A stretch of 64,000 nucleotides of DNA from Phycisphaerales bacterium (GTDB lineage: Bacteria > Planctomycetota > Phycisphaerae > Phycisphaerales > UBA1924). The DNA lies in the NCBI GenBank assembly GCA_040217175.1, contig JAVJNT010000001.1:1054001-1118000 (forward strand). The letters run 5' to 3'. The number at the start of each line of letters is the position of its first letter. The first letter of the stretch is position 1. The notes beneath the pieces were generated by a model that saw only the letters and a program-made list of their open reading frames with translations, made no database searches and had not been told where the DNA came from. Both the position numbers and the translations under genes were made by a program. Below are positions 34,167 through 44,217 of the stretch, in pieces.

Positions 34167-34799
34167 TTATTCCCGCCAGCGGGCGAGCGAGAGCCGTCGC
34201 ACGAGGGCACGGCCGCGGGAGGGCGGCTCGGGCGGGCGGCCGGGCCCGGGACCCGCGCCACCCCCATCGCCGCCATCGCCCCCATCACCATCGAGCCCGC
34301 CGGCCTCGGGCCCGCCGGCATCCCCGACGCCCGATCCGGCCTCGCTCACCTGCGCGAACGCCCGGGCGTAGGCCTCGCCCACCTCGGCCAGCGAGACCTG
34401 CCGGAGGTCGAGCGTCGCGATGGGCGAAACGCCCGGCTCGGGCGGCCCGGCGTCGGGGTCCTCAGAAACCGGCGACGCGACGGCGATGGCCGGACGCCGC
34501 ACGACCACGAACGGCAGCGCGACCGCGACGACCAGGAGCGGCGTACCCGCCGGCCCGCCGGGATGCGCCGGGCCGAACTCGTGCTGGGCCGCCTCGGGCA
34601 AAACGCTGACGCCCTGCCGCTCGATCTCGCCGGTGCACTCGTCGACGCGGAAGGCCTCGCGGTGGACCACGAAGACCGCCACGAACTGGCCGGGCCGCAC
34701 GTCCTCGGGCGCGAGGCGGCGGACGACGCCCTCGGCCGCGTCTTCGGCGGCAAAGGGAAGGACGGCGGGGATTGTGCGGGGACGCTGGTAGTCGGTCAT
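34167..34799 (-). CDS. Hypothetical protein with Gly/Asp-rich tail
   Basis: This is a 210-residue protein. Residues 1-115 look folded and contain RPGQFVAVFVVHREAFRVDE and one hydrophobic beta/helix stretch (TPLLVVAVALPFVVV, about 85-99). Residues about 150-200 are low-complexity Gly, Asp and Pro. No signal peptide, no recognised family. An upstream in-frame GTG at 34817 is possible. The 104 bp downstream toward the thioredoxin gene and the 283 bp upstream toward coaE hold no structure I can name. Confidence 0.5.
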   Translation of the reverse strand: MTDYQRPRTIPAVLPFAAEDAAEGVVRRLAPEDVRPGQFVAVFVVHREAFRVDECTGEIERQGVSVLPEAAQHEFGPAHPGGPAGTPLLVVAVALPFVVVRRPAIAVASPVSEDPDAGPPEPGVSPIATLDLRQVSLAEVGEAYARAFAQVSEAGSGVGDAGGPEAGGLDGDGGDGGDGGGAGPGPGRPPEPPSRGRALVRRLSLARWRE

Positions 34800-35082
34800 G
34801 GTGCACGCTCCCGCCACGCTGGCGCTCAGACAGAGCGCGCACGCGGCTTCGCGAGAAGTGAAACGGAACGAATCTGGATGAACGGGGAAGGCGTGGCCTC
34901 AGCCGTGGGCGAGGCGCAGGAACCGCGGACGCCAATCTCGGGCGCGCACGATGCCCGCGGGCCGGCTGGCCCTGGCGAGTCGTGATGTATTGAGCGCCTG
35001 CATCGCACGGTTCCTTTCGGGCCGCCCTGAACGTGGGCGGGGAGAATGATTCCCAGCCCCGCCGGCGTGTCAACTATTCCCC

Positions 35083-35703
35083 ATGACGAACGAACGTTTT
35101 CTGGTGCTGGGCCTGGCCGGCGGCATCGGCAGCGGCAAGAGCGCCGTCGCGGCCGTCCTCGGCGAGCTGGGCTTCGTCGTCAGCGACTCGGACGCCGGCG
35201 CGCGGGCCGTGCTCGAACGGCCCGAGGTCGTCGCCGAGCTCGTGCGGGCGTTCGGCCAAAGCGTGCTGGACGCGAGCGGCAAGCCCGATCGCAAGGCCAT
35301 CGCCGACGCGGTATTCGGCGACGAGGCTCGGCGACGGACGCTCGAGCAGATCGTCCACCCGAGGCTGCACGAGCAGCGCGCGCAGTTGATCGAGGCGGCC
35401 CGCACGCGCGGCGCGGCCGGCGTGGTCATCGACGCCCCACTGCTGTTCGAGGCCGGCGTCGATGCCGAGTGTGACGCGGTCATCTTCGTCGACACGCTCA
35501 GGGCGGTGCGGCTCGCGCGCGTGATCGAAGGCCGGGGCTGGACCGAAGCGGAACTCGCCCGCCGCGAGGCCGCCCAGATGCCGCTCGAGGAGAAGCGGCG
35601 GCGGAGCCAGCAGGTCGTCGCGAACGACGGCGACATGGACGCCCTGCGAGCTCGGGTGCGGGCGGCCGTGGAGGCCATTCGGAGCGATCCAGGCAGGCCA
35701 TAG
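35083..35703 (+). CDS. coaE: Dephospho-CoA kinase
   Basis: This is a 206-residue cytoplasmic kinase for the last step of coenzyme A synthesis. It has the P-loop [13 protein letters not shown] (11-23), the substrate-binding region [12 protein letters not shown] (about 33-44), [11 protein letters not shown] (about 117-127) and the lid helix arginines in [22 protein letters not shown]. The length is normal for CoaE. The start is ATG 35083. It precedes rho by about 300 bp on the same strand, an arrangement seen in several bacteria. Confidence 0.93.
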   Translation: MTNERFLVLGLAGGIGSGKSAVAAVLGELGFVVSDSDAGARAVLERPEVVAELVRAFGQSVLDASGKPDRKAIADAVFGDEARRRTLEQIVHPRLHEQRAQLIEAARTRGAAGVVIDAPLLFEAGVDAECDAVIFVDTLRAVRLARVIEGRGWTEAELARREAAQMPLEEKRRRSQQVVANDGDMDALRARVRAAVEAIRSDPGRP

Positions 35704-35999
35704 GCCACGCATCCAAGCGACATCTGCGGGCGTTTGCCCGGCCCGCGGATCGTGGCTATGGTCATGCAGCCACGCGAGCCGTGGCGACCCTTTCCCTTGC
35801 CAATCCGGGCGATTCGTCGGGCACGCGTTACGTCGCCCCGCCCCCGTGTTTGTTGGCCGTTGTCAGGCTATTGATTGGCACGCAGCCGTGGTCAAACGCC
35901 GGCGACTCGCCGGCCCCGCGTTGTCGCTCGTGGCGACGCCGGCCACGCCCGATCTCGATTCCAACCTCCCAACCCGCACGTACATCCTGCGAGGACGCC
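35704..35999. other. Rho leader region
   Basis: These 296 bp between coaE and rho contain a short AT-richer stretch (about 35848-35880) that could be the rho promoter. I see no defined hairpin or riboswitch. In other bacteria the rho leader is a site of Rho autoregulation, so this length is compatible with such control; that is inference. Confidence 0.35.
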
Positions 36000-37616
36000 A
36001 TGGCGAAGACCACGCCCGCCGAGAAGCGCGAGACCCAGCGCGAAGCGAAGAGCGAAGAGAAGCGCGACGACAAGCGCGAGGAAAAGCGCGAGAGTCCGCG
36101 TGACGACGGCGCGTCGACTGCCACCGCCGAGCCGCGGGACCGCGACGGCGGCGGCAGCGGCGATCGGCCCCGCTCGCGCTCCGGCGGCAGGCGGGACAGC
36201 AACAACGACGGCGGCGGCCGACGCAAGCGTCGCAAGCGCAAGGGTGGTTCGTCGGGCAACTTCGACCACGGACTGCCCAGCGACGACGAACTCGAGCGTG
36301 AGGCCGCCGAGATCGAGAAGATCGCCGCCAAGGCCGACCCCAAGGCGCTCAAGGAAGCCCTGAGCATCAGCGACCTCCAGCGGATGGACCTGGAAAAGCT
36401 CCAGAAGCTCGCCAAGAAGGACGGCCTGGAGGACTACGACGGCCTCACCAAGCAAGACCTCATCTTCAAGCTCTTGAAGCTCCGCGCCGCCAGCCAGGGC
36501 TTGCTCGTCGGCGATGGCACGCTCGAGATCATGTCCGACGGCTTCGGCTTCCTTCGATCGGCCGAGCAGAGCTACCTGCCGGGCCCCGACGACATCTACG
36601 TCAGCCCGAGCCAGATCCGCCGCTTCGGCCTGCGCAAGGGCATGGTCGTCCGCGGGCTCATCCGCCCGCCCCGCGAGAGCGAGCGCTACTTCGCGCTGCT
36701 CCGCGTCGACGAGGTTAACGGCCGCGAGCCCTCGGCCGCCCACAAGCTCAAGCAGTACGAAGACCTCACGCCCCTGCACCCCGAGGAACGCTTCAACCTC
36801 GAGACCGGGCCCGAGACCGTCGAAACGCGCATCATGGACCTGGTCGCACCCATCGGTAAGGGCCAGCGCGCCCTCATCGTCGCCCCGCCGCGCACGGGCA
36901 AGACGGTGCTGATGCAGAAGATCACCCAGGCCATCACGACCAACCACCCCAAGGTCAAGATCATCGTGCTGCTCGTCGACGAGCGGCCCGAGGAGGTCAC
37001 CGACTTCCGGCGCAACACCAGCGACGACGTCGAGGTGGTGGCCAGCACCTTCGACGAGCCCGCCACGCGCCACGTCCAGGTGTGCGACATGGTCATCGAG
37101 AAGGCCAAGCGCATGGTCGAGTTCGGCGACGACGTCGTCATCCTGCTCGACTCGATCACCCGCATGGCCCGCGCGTACAACGCCGAGCAGCCCCACTCGG
37201 GCAAGATCATGTCCGGCGGCATCGACGCCAACGCCCTGCAGCGGCCCAAAAAGTTCTTCGGCGCCGCCCGCGCCATCGAAGACGGCGGCAGCCTCACCAT
37301 CATCGGCACGGCGCTCGTCGAGACCGGCTCCAAGATGGACGAGGTCATCTTCGAGGAATTCAAGGGCACGGGCAACAGCGAACTGCACCTGGACCGCAAG
37401 CTCGTCGAGAAGCGCGTCTGGCCGGCCATCGACGTCGGCTCGAGCGGCACCCGCCGCGAGGAGCTCCTGCTCGACCCCAAGGAGCTCGAGCTGACCTACA
37501 AGCTCCGCAAGGTCCTCAGCGACATGAACGTCGTCGAGGGCATGGAGCTGATCCTCAACCGCCTCAAGAAGACCAAGACGAACGCGGAGTTCCTGATGAC
37601 GATGCAGCTGGGCTAG
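36000..37616 (+). CDS. rho: Transcription termination factor Rho
   Basis: This 538-residue hexameric RNA helicase ends transcription. Residues 1-90 are an extra, disordered and highly charged extension (alternating KREE and RDD runs, then a Gly/Arg/Lys block ending [10 protein letters not shown]). A Rho N-terminal helical domain (about 115-160), the cold-shock-like RNA-binding domain with DGFGFLR (180-186) and the ATPase with the P-loop [10 protein letters not shown] (about 295-304) and [16 protein letters not shown] follow. The start ATG 36000 is preferred to open frame further upstream, which lacks a ribosome site and reads poorly. Long basic N-termini occur in Rho of other GC-rich bacteria, where they help load RNA. 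Confidence 0.95.
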   Translation: MAKTTPAEKRETQREAKSEEKRDDKREEKRESPRDDGASTATAEPRDRDGGGSGDRPRSRSGGRRDSNNDGGGRRKRRKRKGGSSGNFDHGLPSDDELEREAAEIEKIAAKADPKALKEALSISDLQRMDLEKLQKLAKKDGLEDYDGLTKQDLIFKLLKLRAASQGLLVGDGTLEIMSDGFGFLRSAEQSYLPGPDDIYVSPSQIRRFGLRKGMVVRGLIRPPRESERYFALLRVDEVNGREPSAAHKLKQYEDLTPLHPEERFNLETGPETVETRIMDLVAPIGKGQRALIVAPPRTGKTVLMQKITQAITTNHPKVKIIVLLVDERPEEVTDFRRNTSDDVEVVASTFDEPATRHVQVCDMVIEKAKRMVEFGDDVVILLDSITRMARAYNAEQPHSGKIMSGGIDANALQRPKKFFGAARAIEDGGSLTIIGTALVETGSKMDEVIFEEFKGTGNSELHLDRKLVEKRVWPAIDVGSSGTRREELLLDPKELELTYKLRKVLSDMNVVEGMELILNRLKKTKTNAEFLMTMQLG

Positions 37617-37634
37617 GTGCCGTATCGTCCGGCG

Positions 37635-37985
37635 ATGCCCGAGGGCCCGCCCATGCCCGAACTCGACGCAGCCCGCCCCGTACTGCTCTCCAGGCGACTG
37701 AGCACCGCCGCGCTGGCCCTGGTGGCCACGCCGTGGGCCGGGGCTCTGGTGGTCGCGGGGCTCTGGCTGGTGTTCAGCGCGGGGCCCAGATGGCCGATGT
37801 TCTCGGAAGCGGCCACCCTCGGGGGCTGGACGGCCATCGCCATGGGGACCTTCGTCTTCATGTTCCTCGTGGCCGACCGGGTCTTCCCCAGGGCGGCCCG
37901 GGCGATGGGCTGGGCCTGCGAGGTCGTCCTGGTCGCCCTGTTCTGCATCGGGTTCGTGGCCACGGCCTGGGCGATCCTGTCCTGA
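37635..37985 (+). CDS. Small three-helix membrane protein
   Basis: This is a 116-residue hydrophobic protein with three predicted transmembrane helices (about 24-45, 58-76 and 92-114) and a Pro-rich cytoplasmic start. There is no recognised family. It begins 18 bp after the rho stop (an in-frame GTG at 37617 is also possible) and ends 35 bp before the next gene, so it is probably in the rho transcript. Its function is unknown. Confidence 0.5.
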   Translation: MPEGPPMPELDAARPVLLSRRLSTAALALVATPWAGALVVAGLWLVFSAGPRWPMFSEAATLGGWTAIAMGTFVFMFLVADRVFPRAARAMGWACEVVLVALFCIGFVATAWAILS

Positions 37986-38020
37986 GCCACGCCGGGAACC
38001 CGTCGTGTTGGAGGTGGTTC

Positions 38021-40585
38021 GTGACGCGATCGTTCCGGCTGGCAGTCTGTCTCTCCCTCGGCCTCGTGGCCTTGCTCGCGCCGCGCGCCGCCGCCCAGCC
38101 GACGCCCGAGCCGCTCGAGGACTACGCCGCCTTCGGCCTTTCGCGCATCGCGCTGCTCGACCTGCGCATGCAGGGCAGTCCGACCGAGGACGACTACCGC
38201 ATCGCCATGCTCGGGCTCGACCTCGCGCGCACGTATGCGCCGAGCGAGCCGATCCTGCTCCGGCGACAGATCGAAGCGGCCTGGTCGGCGGGCCTGGACG
38301 ACCGCGCCCTCGAACTCACCCGCCAGCTGATCAAGCTCGACCCGGCCGACGACGTCGCGCTGCTCCGCGTGGTCGCGGCGGGCATCGAGAACATCCAGAC
38401 GGTCGAGGAGCGCTTGAGTGCCTACGAGCGGCTGCTGCGGGCCGAGAGCGTCTCCGCCGCCGTGCGCAGCCGCCTGGCGCTCGACGCCGCCTTGCTCGCG
38501 CGTGAGACCGGCAACGAGCGCCGGTTCGTCGACCTGCTGGCCACCGCGGCCGAGCTCGATTCGACCAACAAGGAAGCCGCCGCGCTCGCGCTGGCGTACT
38601 ACGACCAGGCCGGCGGTTCGTCGGTCGGCCGCGTCGAAATGCTCGCCAACCTGCTGCTGGCCGACCCGGTCGATCCGCAGGTGCACGCCCAGCTCTCGGA
38701 CTTCCTCGCCCGAAACGGTGCGTTCGAGCAGGCCATCCGCTTCCATGATCACCATCAATCGCTGTTGCTGGCGGCCGGTCGCCGGCCGCAGGCGGCCGCG
38801 GCACTCCGAAGGACGCACCTTCGGTGGCTGGCCTTCGGCCCCGCCGGGCTGGCCGACGAGCTCGAGCTTCCCGTGCTTCAAGAGCGGTCCAGGCTGGCGC
38901 GCATGCTTCGCATGATGCGTGAGCGTGGGGAAGAAACCCAGGGCATGCAGCAGCCCGAGGACATCCTGCCCCCGCCCGACGCCGCCCTGCTGCGCATGGT
39001 TCTGGCCGACGCCGGCGACGATCCCACCGCCGCCAGCCGCGCGTCGGAGGACCTTCGCGGCTCCACGGCCGAACGCCTGAGCCAGATGCTCCTGGCTACC
39101 CAGGGCGATCGCGACCAGGCCCGCCGCGTCGCGCTGCTGGCCACGCAGGTGCGCGCCGAGACGGCGCTGTCCATGGTGCTCTCGGGCGTGCAACTCGAGC
39201 TGGTCCGCGTCGATATCAGGCAGGCCAACGAAGCAATGGATCGCGCCCTGGCCGACGAGGCGATCCTGGGCGAGATCGACCCGGCCATGATCGTGCCCGC
39301 CCAGGAGCAGCTCGGGCTTGTCGTGGCGCTCATGGACACCATCGACGCCGCCGGCACGCCCGAGGCAGACGAGCGGCTGGCAGACCTGAAGCGCCGAATG
39401 GATGAACGCACTGCGCCGATGGCGGCGCTGGCCTACGCCCACGCCCTCATCGTGCACCAGCGCACGCTCGACGCGGTCCCGCTCCTGCGCCTGATCATCC
39501 GCGAGGATCCGGCCTCGACGTGGGGTGCCTGGGCCCATCAAGAGCTGCTCGAACTGGGCTTCGCGTCGCCCTACCCCGACGCCGACGCCATCGCCGCCGC
39601 GGCCCGCGCCATTCCCGACTGGCTCGACCGCATGGTCGAGAAGCCCGAGAACTACATGGAGATGTCGGTCGAGGCGATCGAGTCGAGCGAGCACGTCACC
39701 GACATCACCCGACTGCGGCTCACGCTGCGGAACAACTCGCCCATCCCGCTGGCAGTCGGTCCCAGTTCGCCCATCAACAGCCGCCTCCTGCTGTCGCCCG
39801 TGCTCGATGCCGACCTCGACCGCCTCACGCCGGTCGCGATTCCCGAGGTCAGCAGCATTGACACACGCCTGCGCCTCATGCCGCGCGAGCGGCTGGTGAT
39901 CGACGTGTGGGCGGGAGCCGGCCTCGCAGGCTGGTACCTCGAAGCGGCCGGCCAGCGGACCACCCGCACGCGCTGGCGAGCGCTGCAGGGATTCATCTAT
40001 ACGCAGGGTGCGAGCTATCAGCCCGGCCCCATGTGCCTGAGCGCCGAGACGGGCCTCATGGTCCGACGCCCGCTTCCCGAGATCAACCTCGGCGGCCAGC
40101 GCATCATCACGCGGCTGCTTGCCGACGACCCCGCCGTCGTGCCGACCATCTCTGCGACCATCAAGAGCGCCCTCATCGGGCCGGGCACGCCCCCGCGAGG
40201 GCGGGACCCCGAGCCCTTCGTGCCGGTGATGCAGGCCGCCGGCCAGCGGCTCGCCCAGTCGCCCGAACTCGTGCAGATCACCATGATGGTCGCCCTGCCC
40301 AACGGCAAGATCGCGCGCGCCGCCGAGCCCTTCGACCGCATCGCGCTCGACAATGCCGTTGCCCCGATCGGCCTGGCGACGGCCCTGCTCACGCGTGCAA
40401 GCGACCCCGATGATCCCGCATTCGCCCGCGCGTTCGAGAGCGAAGACGCGAGATTGCAAGAGCTCGCCGGTCTCCTGCAGGCACGGCTTCGCGCCGGCGG
40501 CCGCAGCTACGCAAACTACCAGGGATTCGGCCCGCCCCAGTCGAGCCCGCCTGCGGGCGCGACCACGTCTTCCGCCACGCCATGA
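38021..40585 (+). CDS. Large exported helical-repeat (TPR-like) protein
   Basis: This is an 854-residue protein. A signal peptide (1-24, ending RAAAQ) is followed by about 550 residues of paired helices with TPR/SEL1-like spacing (for example ALLRVVAAGIENIQTVEERLSAYERLL and ALALAYYDQAGG), and a C-terminal beta-rich part (about 560-830) with repeated short strands. The start is GTG 38021 behind TTGGAGG. It overlaps the next gene by ATGA. This looks like a scaffold or envelope assembly protein; no family name is assigned. Confidence 0.65.
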   Translation: MTRSFRLAVCLSLGLVALLAPRAAAQPTPEPLEDYAAFGLSRIALLDLRMQGSPTEDDYRIAMLGLDLARTYAPSEPILLRRQIEAAWSAGLDDRALELTRQLIKLDPADDVALLRVVAAGIENIQTVEERLSAYERLLRAESVSAAVRSRLALDAALLARETGNERRFVDLLATAAELDSTNKEAAALALAYYDQAGGSSVGRVEMLANLLLADPVDPQVHAQLSDFLARNGAFEQAIRFHDHHQSLLLAAGRRPQAAAALRRTHLRWLAFGPAGLADELELPVLQERSRLARMLRMMRERGEETQGMQQPEDILPPPDAALLRMVLADAGDDPTAASRASEDLRGSTAERLSQMLLATQGDRDQARRVALLATQVRAETALSMVLSGVQLELVRVDIRQANEAMDRALADEAILGEIDPAMIVPAQEQLGLVVALMDTIDAAGTPEADERLADLKRRMDERTAPMAALAYAHALIVHQRTLDAVPLLRLIIREDPASTWGAWAHQELLELGFASPYPDADAIAAAARAIPDWLDRMVEKPENYMEMSVEAIESSEHVTDITRLRLTLRNNSPIPLAVGPSSPINSRLLLSPVLDADLDRLTPVAIPEVSSIDTRLRLMPRERLVIDVWAGAGLAGWYLEAAGQRTTRTRWRALQGFIYTQGASYQPGPMCLSAETGLMVRRPLPEINLGGQRIITRLLADDPAVVPTISATIKSALIGPGTPPRGRDPEPFVPVMQAAGQRLAQSPELVQITMMVALPNGKIARAAEPFDRIALDNAVAPIGLATALLTRASDPDDPAFARAFESEDARLQELAGLLQARLRAGGRSYANYQGFGPPQSSPPAGATTSSATP

Positions 40586-41574
40586 GCAGCCGGCCCGGCC
40601 AGCGCGGACAACGCTCGGCCGCAGGCCGGATGCGCACGCTGGCGGCCAAGGCCAACCGCTGGCGGCAGACGCGTTGGTTCCGCATCGCAGGATTCGTCGC
40701 GGGCGCGGCTCTGGTCGTCCTTGCCGTCGTGGCGGCCCTGCGGCAAGATCCGCAGGCAATGCATCGCTCGATCGAAGCGTTGGGTGATCACCCCTGGTGG
40801 TTCGTGCTGCTGTTCGTGACGCTGCCGCTCCTCAATTGGCTGAGCATCTCGGCATCGATCTGGTTCCTGCTCTCGCGCTTCGGCACGCTCGGGGTTCGCG
40901 AGACGTCGGCCCTCGTCGGCATGGCCTGGTTGCTCAACTACCTGCCGATGCGCCCGGGCATGGTCGGCCGCGTCGCATACCACAAGGCCGTCAACGGCAT
41001 TCCCGTCCGCAAGACCGGGCAGACCCTGCTCGAGGGCGCGGTCATCACGGCGGTCGCGAGTGGCGTGATGCTGCTCGGAGCGCTGTTCCTGCGGGGCTTC
41101 TCGCCCTTGGTCGCGTGGCTCGTGCTCGTCGGCGGGCCCACCGTCGTTGGCGGCATCGCCGCGGCGGCGTTCTGGCATGCCAGGCCCGTAACGGCTCGCT
41201 ACTGCGCGTCTGGTGCCCTGCGCGTCATCGACATGGCGATCTGGGCAGGCCGGTACGCGCTCGCATTCGAGATCGTCGGCACGCCCATCGACCTCTCGGC
41301 GGCGCTCATCCTCGCCGTGGCAAGCCAGATTGCCATGCTCGTGCCCTTCGCCGGCAACGGCCTTGGCCTGCGCGAGTGGCTCATCGGGGCACTCGCCGCC
41401 GGCCTGCCCGCGGCCATGCTTGGCGGAGGCGATGCGGGCCTGTCGGCCGGCCTGACCGCCGATGTGCTTAATCGCGTGGTCGAGGTCCTGGTCGCCGTGC
41501 CGCTCGGCCTGACCTGCCTCGCACTTATCGCTCGTCGATTGCGGCATCGAACCCGCCTGGGCACCCCACCCTAG
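40582..41574 (+). CDS. Flippase-like LPG_synthase_TM family membrane protein
   Basis: This 330-residue polytopic membrane protein has about eight helices. It resembles the N-terminal membrane domain of lysyl-phosphatidylglycerol synthase and the archaeal AglD/UPF0104 family, with NYLPMRPGMVGRVAYHK (about 114-130) at the place of the family's L-x-P-x-R-x-G-E motif, and FAGNGLGLREWLIG near 255. Members are thought to flip lipids or lipid-linked sugars. The start ATG 40582 overlaps the upstream stop as ATGA, so it is coupled to the helical-repeat protein, which may be its partner. Confidence 0.7.
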   Translation: MSSRPGQRGQRSAAGRMRTLAAKANRWRQTRWFRIAGFVAGAALVVLAVVAALRQDPQAMHRSIEALGDHPWWFVLLFVTLPLLNWLSISASIWFLLSRFGTLGVRETSALVGMAWLLNYLPMRPGMVGRVAYHKAVNGIPVRKTGQTLLEGAVITAVASGVMLLGALFLRGFSPLVAWLVLVGGPTVVGGIAAAAFWHARPVTARYCASGALRVIDMAIWAGRYALAFEIVGTPIDLSAALILAVASQIAMLVPFAGNGLGLREWLIGALAAGLPAAMLGGGDAGLSAGLTADVLNRVVEVLVAVPLGLTCLALIARRLRHRTRLGTPP

Positions 41575-41637
41575 CTCATGGCCTTCCCTAGGCCGCCTCG
41601 ATCGGCGACGGGCAGGGACCTGCTTCGTTTATAATGG

Positions 41638-42147
41638 TTGAGCGTGCTCTTGTTCGTCTTCTATGCAGTAGCCGTCTGGTACGGCGCCGTCCGCTGGCGG
41701 TACAACTGGCGAGGCTTCGTCTGGGTGACCGGGGGGCTGGTCGGCGTCTTGGGCGTCATCCAATTCCACGTGCTCCTGAACGCTTGGACGAACTACGAGA
41801 TCTACCTGCCGGTGTTGCAGACGCTGCTGTGGAGCTACCTCGGATTGGTCGGCCTCGTTGGGTACTTCATCGCGTGCATTCCCCAGGCTCGCAAGCCTTG
41901 GTGCTGCCACAAGTGCCACTATGACCTCACCGGCGTGCCCGGCTTCGCAGAGGTATGCCCCGAATGTGGCCGACCAATCGACGACGAAACGGCCGCGGCG
42001 GCCGAAGCTCGCGCGGCTTCGATCGTGGCCTCGCCCGTTCCCGTCGGTGTGCCGCGCAAGCCGCGCGACATGGCCGACCTGCTGGACCACTCGAGCCTGG
42101 GCCATCGCGAGTCAGCGGCGAAGGAGTCGCCAGCCGCCGCCGAGTAG
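41638..42147 (+). CDS. Membrane protein with C-terminal CxxC-Y-D-L zinc ribbon
   Basis: This is a 169-residue protein with three hydrophobic helices (about 2-18, 27-45 and 60-82), then the ribbon Cys-His-Lys-Cys-His-Tyr-Asp-Leu, a spacer and Cys-Pro-Glu-Cys-Gly (about 90-111), then an Ala/Glu-rich tail. The start could be TTG 41638 or GTG 41644; TATAAT at 41630-41635 lies so close that a nearly leaderless transcript is possible if it is the -10 box. Its 3' end overlaps the 3' end of the convergent gene by 36 bp. It is one of five ribbon proteins in this window. Confidence 0.65.
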   Translation: MSVLLFVFYAVAVWYGAVRWRYNWRGFVWVTGGLVGVLGVIQFHVLLNAWTNYEIYLPVLQTLLWSYLGLVGLVGYFIACIPQARKPWCCHKCHYDLTGVPGFAEVCPECGRPIDDETAAAAEARAASIVASPVPVGVPRKPRDMADLLDHSSLGHRESAAKESPAAAE

Positions 42148-44217
42148 CAGGATGACGGCCGGCACGCCGAGCACCAGCCCCCACCGCAGCGCCGCAAGAA
42201 CCCGATCGTTCAAGTCTCCGATCATCGCGACGCTCGACGAGCTGACCGTTGGCGCGATGAACTCATCTCGGCCCGAGAGCCACAGGACGGAGGCGTCGAG
42301 CAACGCGAGGTTGGCGGGATAGCTCCCCACCATGCGGCCGTCGACGCTCTGGCCCGCGCTCACGATCTCGTCGGCCAGCCAGTCGTTGCTGCCGATGACC
42401 ACGACTCGTCCGAAGTTGTCGCCGACGTCACGCTCGGCCGCCCACGCGATCGTCCATGGCCCGTCGACGTCGTCGGCTTCGATCTCTCGCTGCGGCGGAT
42501 TGGACACACGCGGTCGCTCCGCGCGTGGAACGCGCCGATACCCCGACCACCTCGACTCGGCCCACGTGAACTCGTCGTCGACGACCAACAACGGCCACGC
42601 CGTGCCATCTCCCTCGTGCACGATTGGTACCGACCACGGCGCGTACGCCAGCAAGCCGGCAGTCGCGTTCTGGAGCGGGTGCTCGCCGCCCTCGGCCCGC
42701 ACCAGCACGTCGTGCTCGACGACGTCGCCCTGCGGCGGCTTGCTCATGATCGCCAGACCCGACTCGGCCCGCAAGCCGAAGGCCGCCAGCGCAGCCCCCG
42801 TCGCATCGACCCCGCCCCCTACGACGACCTCGCTCGGCGTGAGGTTGACCAGGACGGGCTCGCCCGCGTCGACGAGCCGCTGCACGAGCGAGCCGAGCTG
42901 GGCCACACGCTCGTCGGGCCGCGCGGCGAGCGGATCGGGCGACCGGACGCTCGTGTTGGTGTTGAGCACGAAGTGGATCACCGGTCGTGCGCGCGTCGGA
43001 TCGAGGCCGGCGAGCCCCGGCGCATCCGGCTCGAGCAGCACCGGCCATTCGACGACGTCGATGCCCTGCCGCCGGAGGTGTTCGATCGCCACGCCGAGCG
43101 CGCCGGGACGCTCGATGAACCGCGCATCCTCGGCGTGCGCGACGACCACGATCGGCCGCCGCGGATCGATGGCCGTCAGCATGGCCGTGGCGACGAGGCC
43201 CTCGACCCGACCGCGAAGCGATGGCGCCGTCGCGGCCTCGGGCCTCAGCACGCCCGGCGGGGGCAGTAGCGTGGGCGCATCGATGGCGACCGCACTGCTG
43301 GGACCCACGAGCACGGCGGCCGCGGCATCGCCCACCGATCGCAGCACGCGTACCACGTCGAGCGTCGGCAGGCGCTCGGCAGCCTCGGCCGCCGACGCGC
43401 ACAGGTCCCTTGCCGGGCCCGCGGCCCGTTCGACTTCGCTCGCGGCCCTTCGCAGGGCCTGCGAATAGGCCGGGTCGCTCGCAATAACGCGGGCCTCGTC
43501 GGCAAGGATCGCGAGCTGGTCGGCGGCATCGCGCACGGGCGCGGCCATCGCCGAACGGGCCCGATCGATCGCCGGCACCTCGACGCCTGGCACGATCGCA
43601 CTCTGGAGCTGGGCCTGCACGTCTTCGACGACGCCTCGCAGGTCGGCCGCCAGCCGCGGCGCGGTCTGGGCGCGCGAGCTCATGACCGAAGCCATCTGCG
43701 GCTGCGCTTCGCCTGCCGCGTCCGCGGCGTTGCTGAGGCCGGGCGTCACCGCCTGCTCGACCAGGTCCGCGGCGCGCTGCAGTTCCGCCGCCGCACGAAG
43801 CAGCGCACGGGCGTGGGCCTCGATGCGTCCTGCCTCGCGCTGCGCAAGCCTCTGCCCGAGCGACTGCACGCCCTGACGCGCGTTCTCGCCTTCCAGGGCC
43901 GTGAGCGTGAATCCGCCAGCGGCTTCCATCTCTTCGCCCACGTCGAGCAGGGCCTGCCACGCCCGCGGATCGACACGCGTGACGTCGGCTGCCACGACCA
44001 GTTCGTACCCGGCGTCGGCCGACGCGGCCTCGATGAGGCGTTGCGTCTGCGGCGCCAGGCGGTGTTCGCCCGTGGCCGTCACGTCGAGCCGGACGGCATG
44101 GCGGTCGGCGATGGCGATCAGGAACGCAGCCGCCACGCCGTTCGCCGCGAAGAACGTCATCGCGAGCCACGCGACGGACAGACGCCTCCGCCAGGGTTTC
44201 CTGCGTGCGCGCGTCAC
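42112..44217 (-). CDS. GldG-like ABC-transporter-associated membrane protein
   Basis: This is a 701-residue protein with a transmembrane helix near each end (about 15-37 and 678-697) and a large extracytoplasmic region between. The middle (about 110-260) is Ala-rich, helical and probably coiled-coil. Other parts resemble the GldG/ABC-type 'uncharacterised transport' domain (RPIVVVAHAEDARF, VIHFVLNTNTS). The start GTG 44217 overlaps the permease stop as GTGA. Together with the permease and ATPase it forms a Gld-type three-gene ABC system. Such systems act in gliding in Bacteroidetes but are widespread elsewhere with unknown cargo. Confidence 0.65.
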   Translation of the reverse strand: MTRARRKPWRRRLSVAWLAMTFFAANGVAAAFLIAIADRHAVRLDVTATGEHRLAPQTQRLIEAASADAGYELVVAADVTRVDPRAWQALLDVGEEMEAAGGFTLTALEGENARQGVQSLGQRLAQREAGRIEAHARALLRAAAELQRAADLVEQAVTPGLSNAADAAGEAQPQMASVMSSRAQTAPRLAADLRGVVEDVQAQLQSAIVPGVEVPAIDRARSAMAAPVRDAADQLAILADEARVIASDPAYSQALRRAASEVERAAGPARDLCASAAEAAERLPTLDVVRVLRSVGDAAAAVLVGPSSAVAIDAPTLLPPPGVLRPEAATAPSLRGRVEGLVATAMLTAIDPRRPIVVVAHAEDARFIERPGALGVAIEHLRRQGIDVVEWPVLLEPDAPGLAGLDPTRARPVIHFVLNTNTSVRSPDPLAARPDERVAQLGSLVQRLVDAGEPVLVNLTPSEVVVGGGVDATGAALAAFGLRAESGLAIMSKPPQGDVVEHDVLVRAEGGEHPLQNATAGLLAYAPWSVPIVHEGDGTAWPLLVVDDEFTWAESRWSGYRRVPRAERPRVSNPPQREIEADDVDGPWTIAWAAERDVGDNFGRVVVIGSNDWLADEIVSAGQSVDGRMVGSYPANLALLDASVLWLSGRDEFIAPTVSSSSVAMIGDLNDRVLAALRWGLVLGVPAVILLLGGGWRLLRR

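Noticed and set aside
37082-38020. Upstream extension of the helical-repeat protein through rho
   Set aside because: It overlaps rho in another frame; GTG 38021 with a signal peptide directly behind it is a better start.
41630-41635. TATAAT as a promoter for the zinc-ribbon gene
   Set aside because: A perfect -10 box is there, but no -35 element is visible and it is only a few bases from the start codon; noted in the gene entry and not listed as a promoter.
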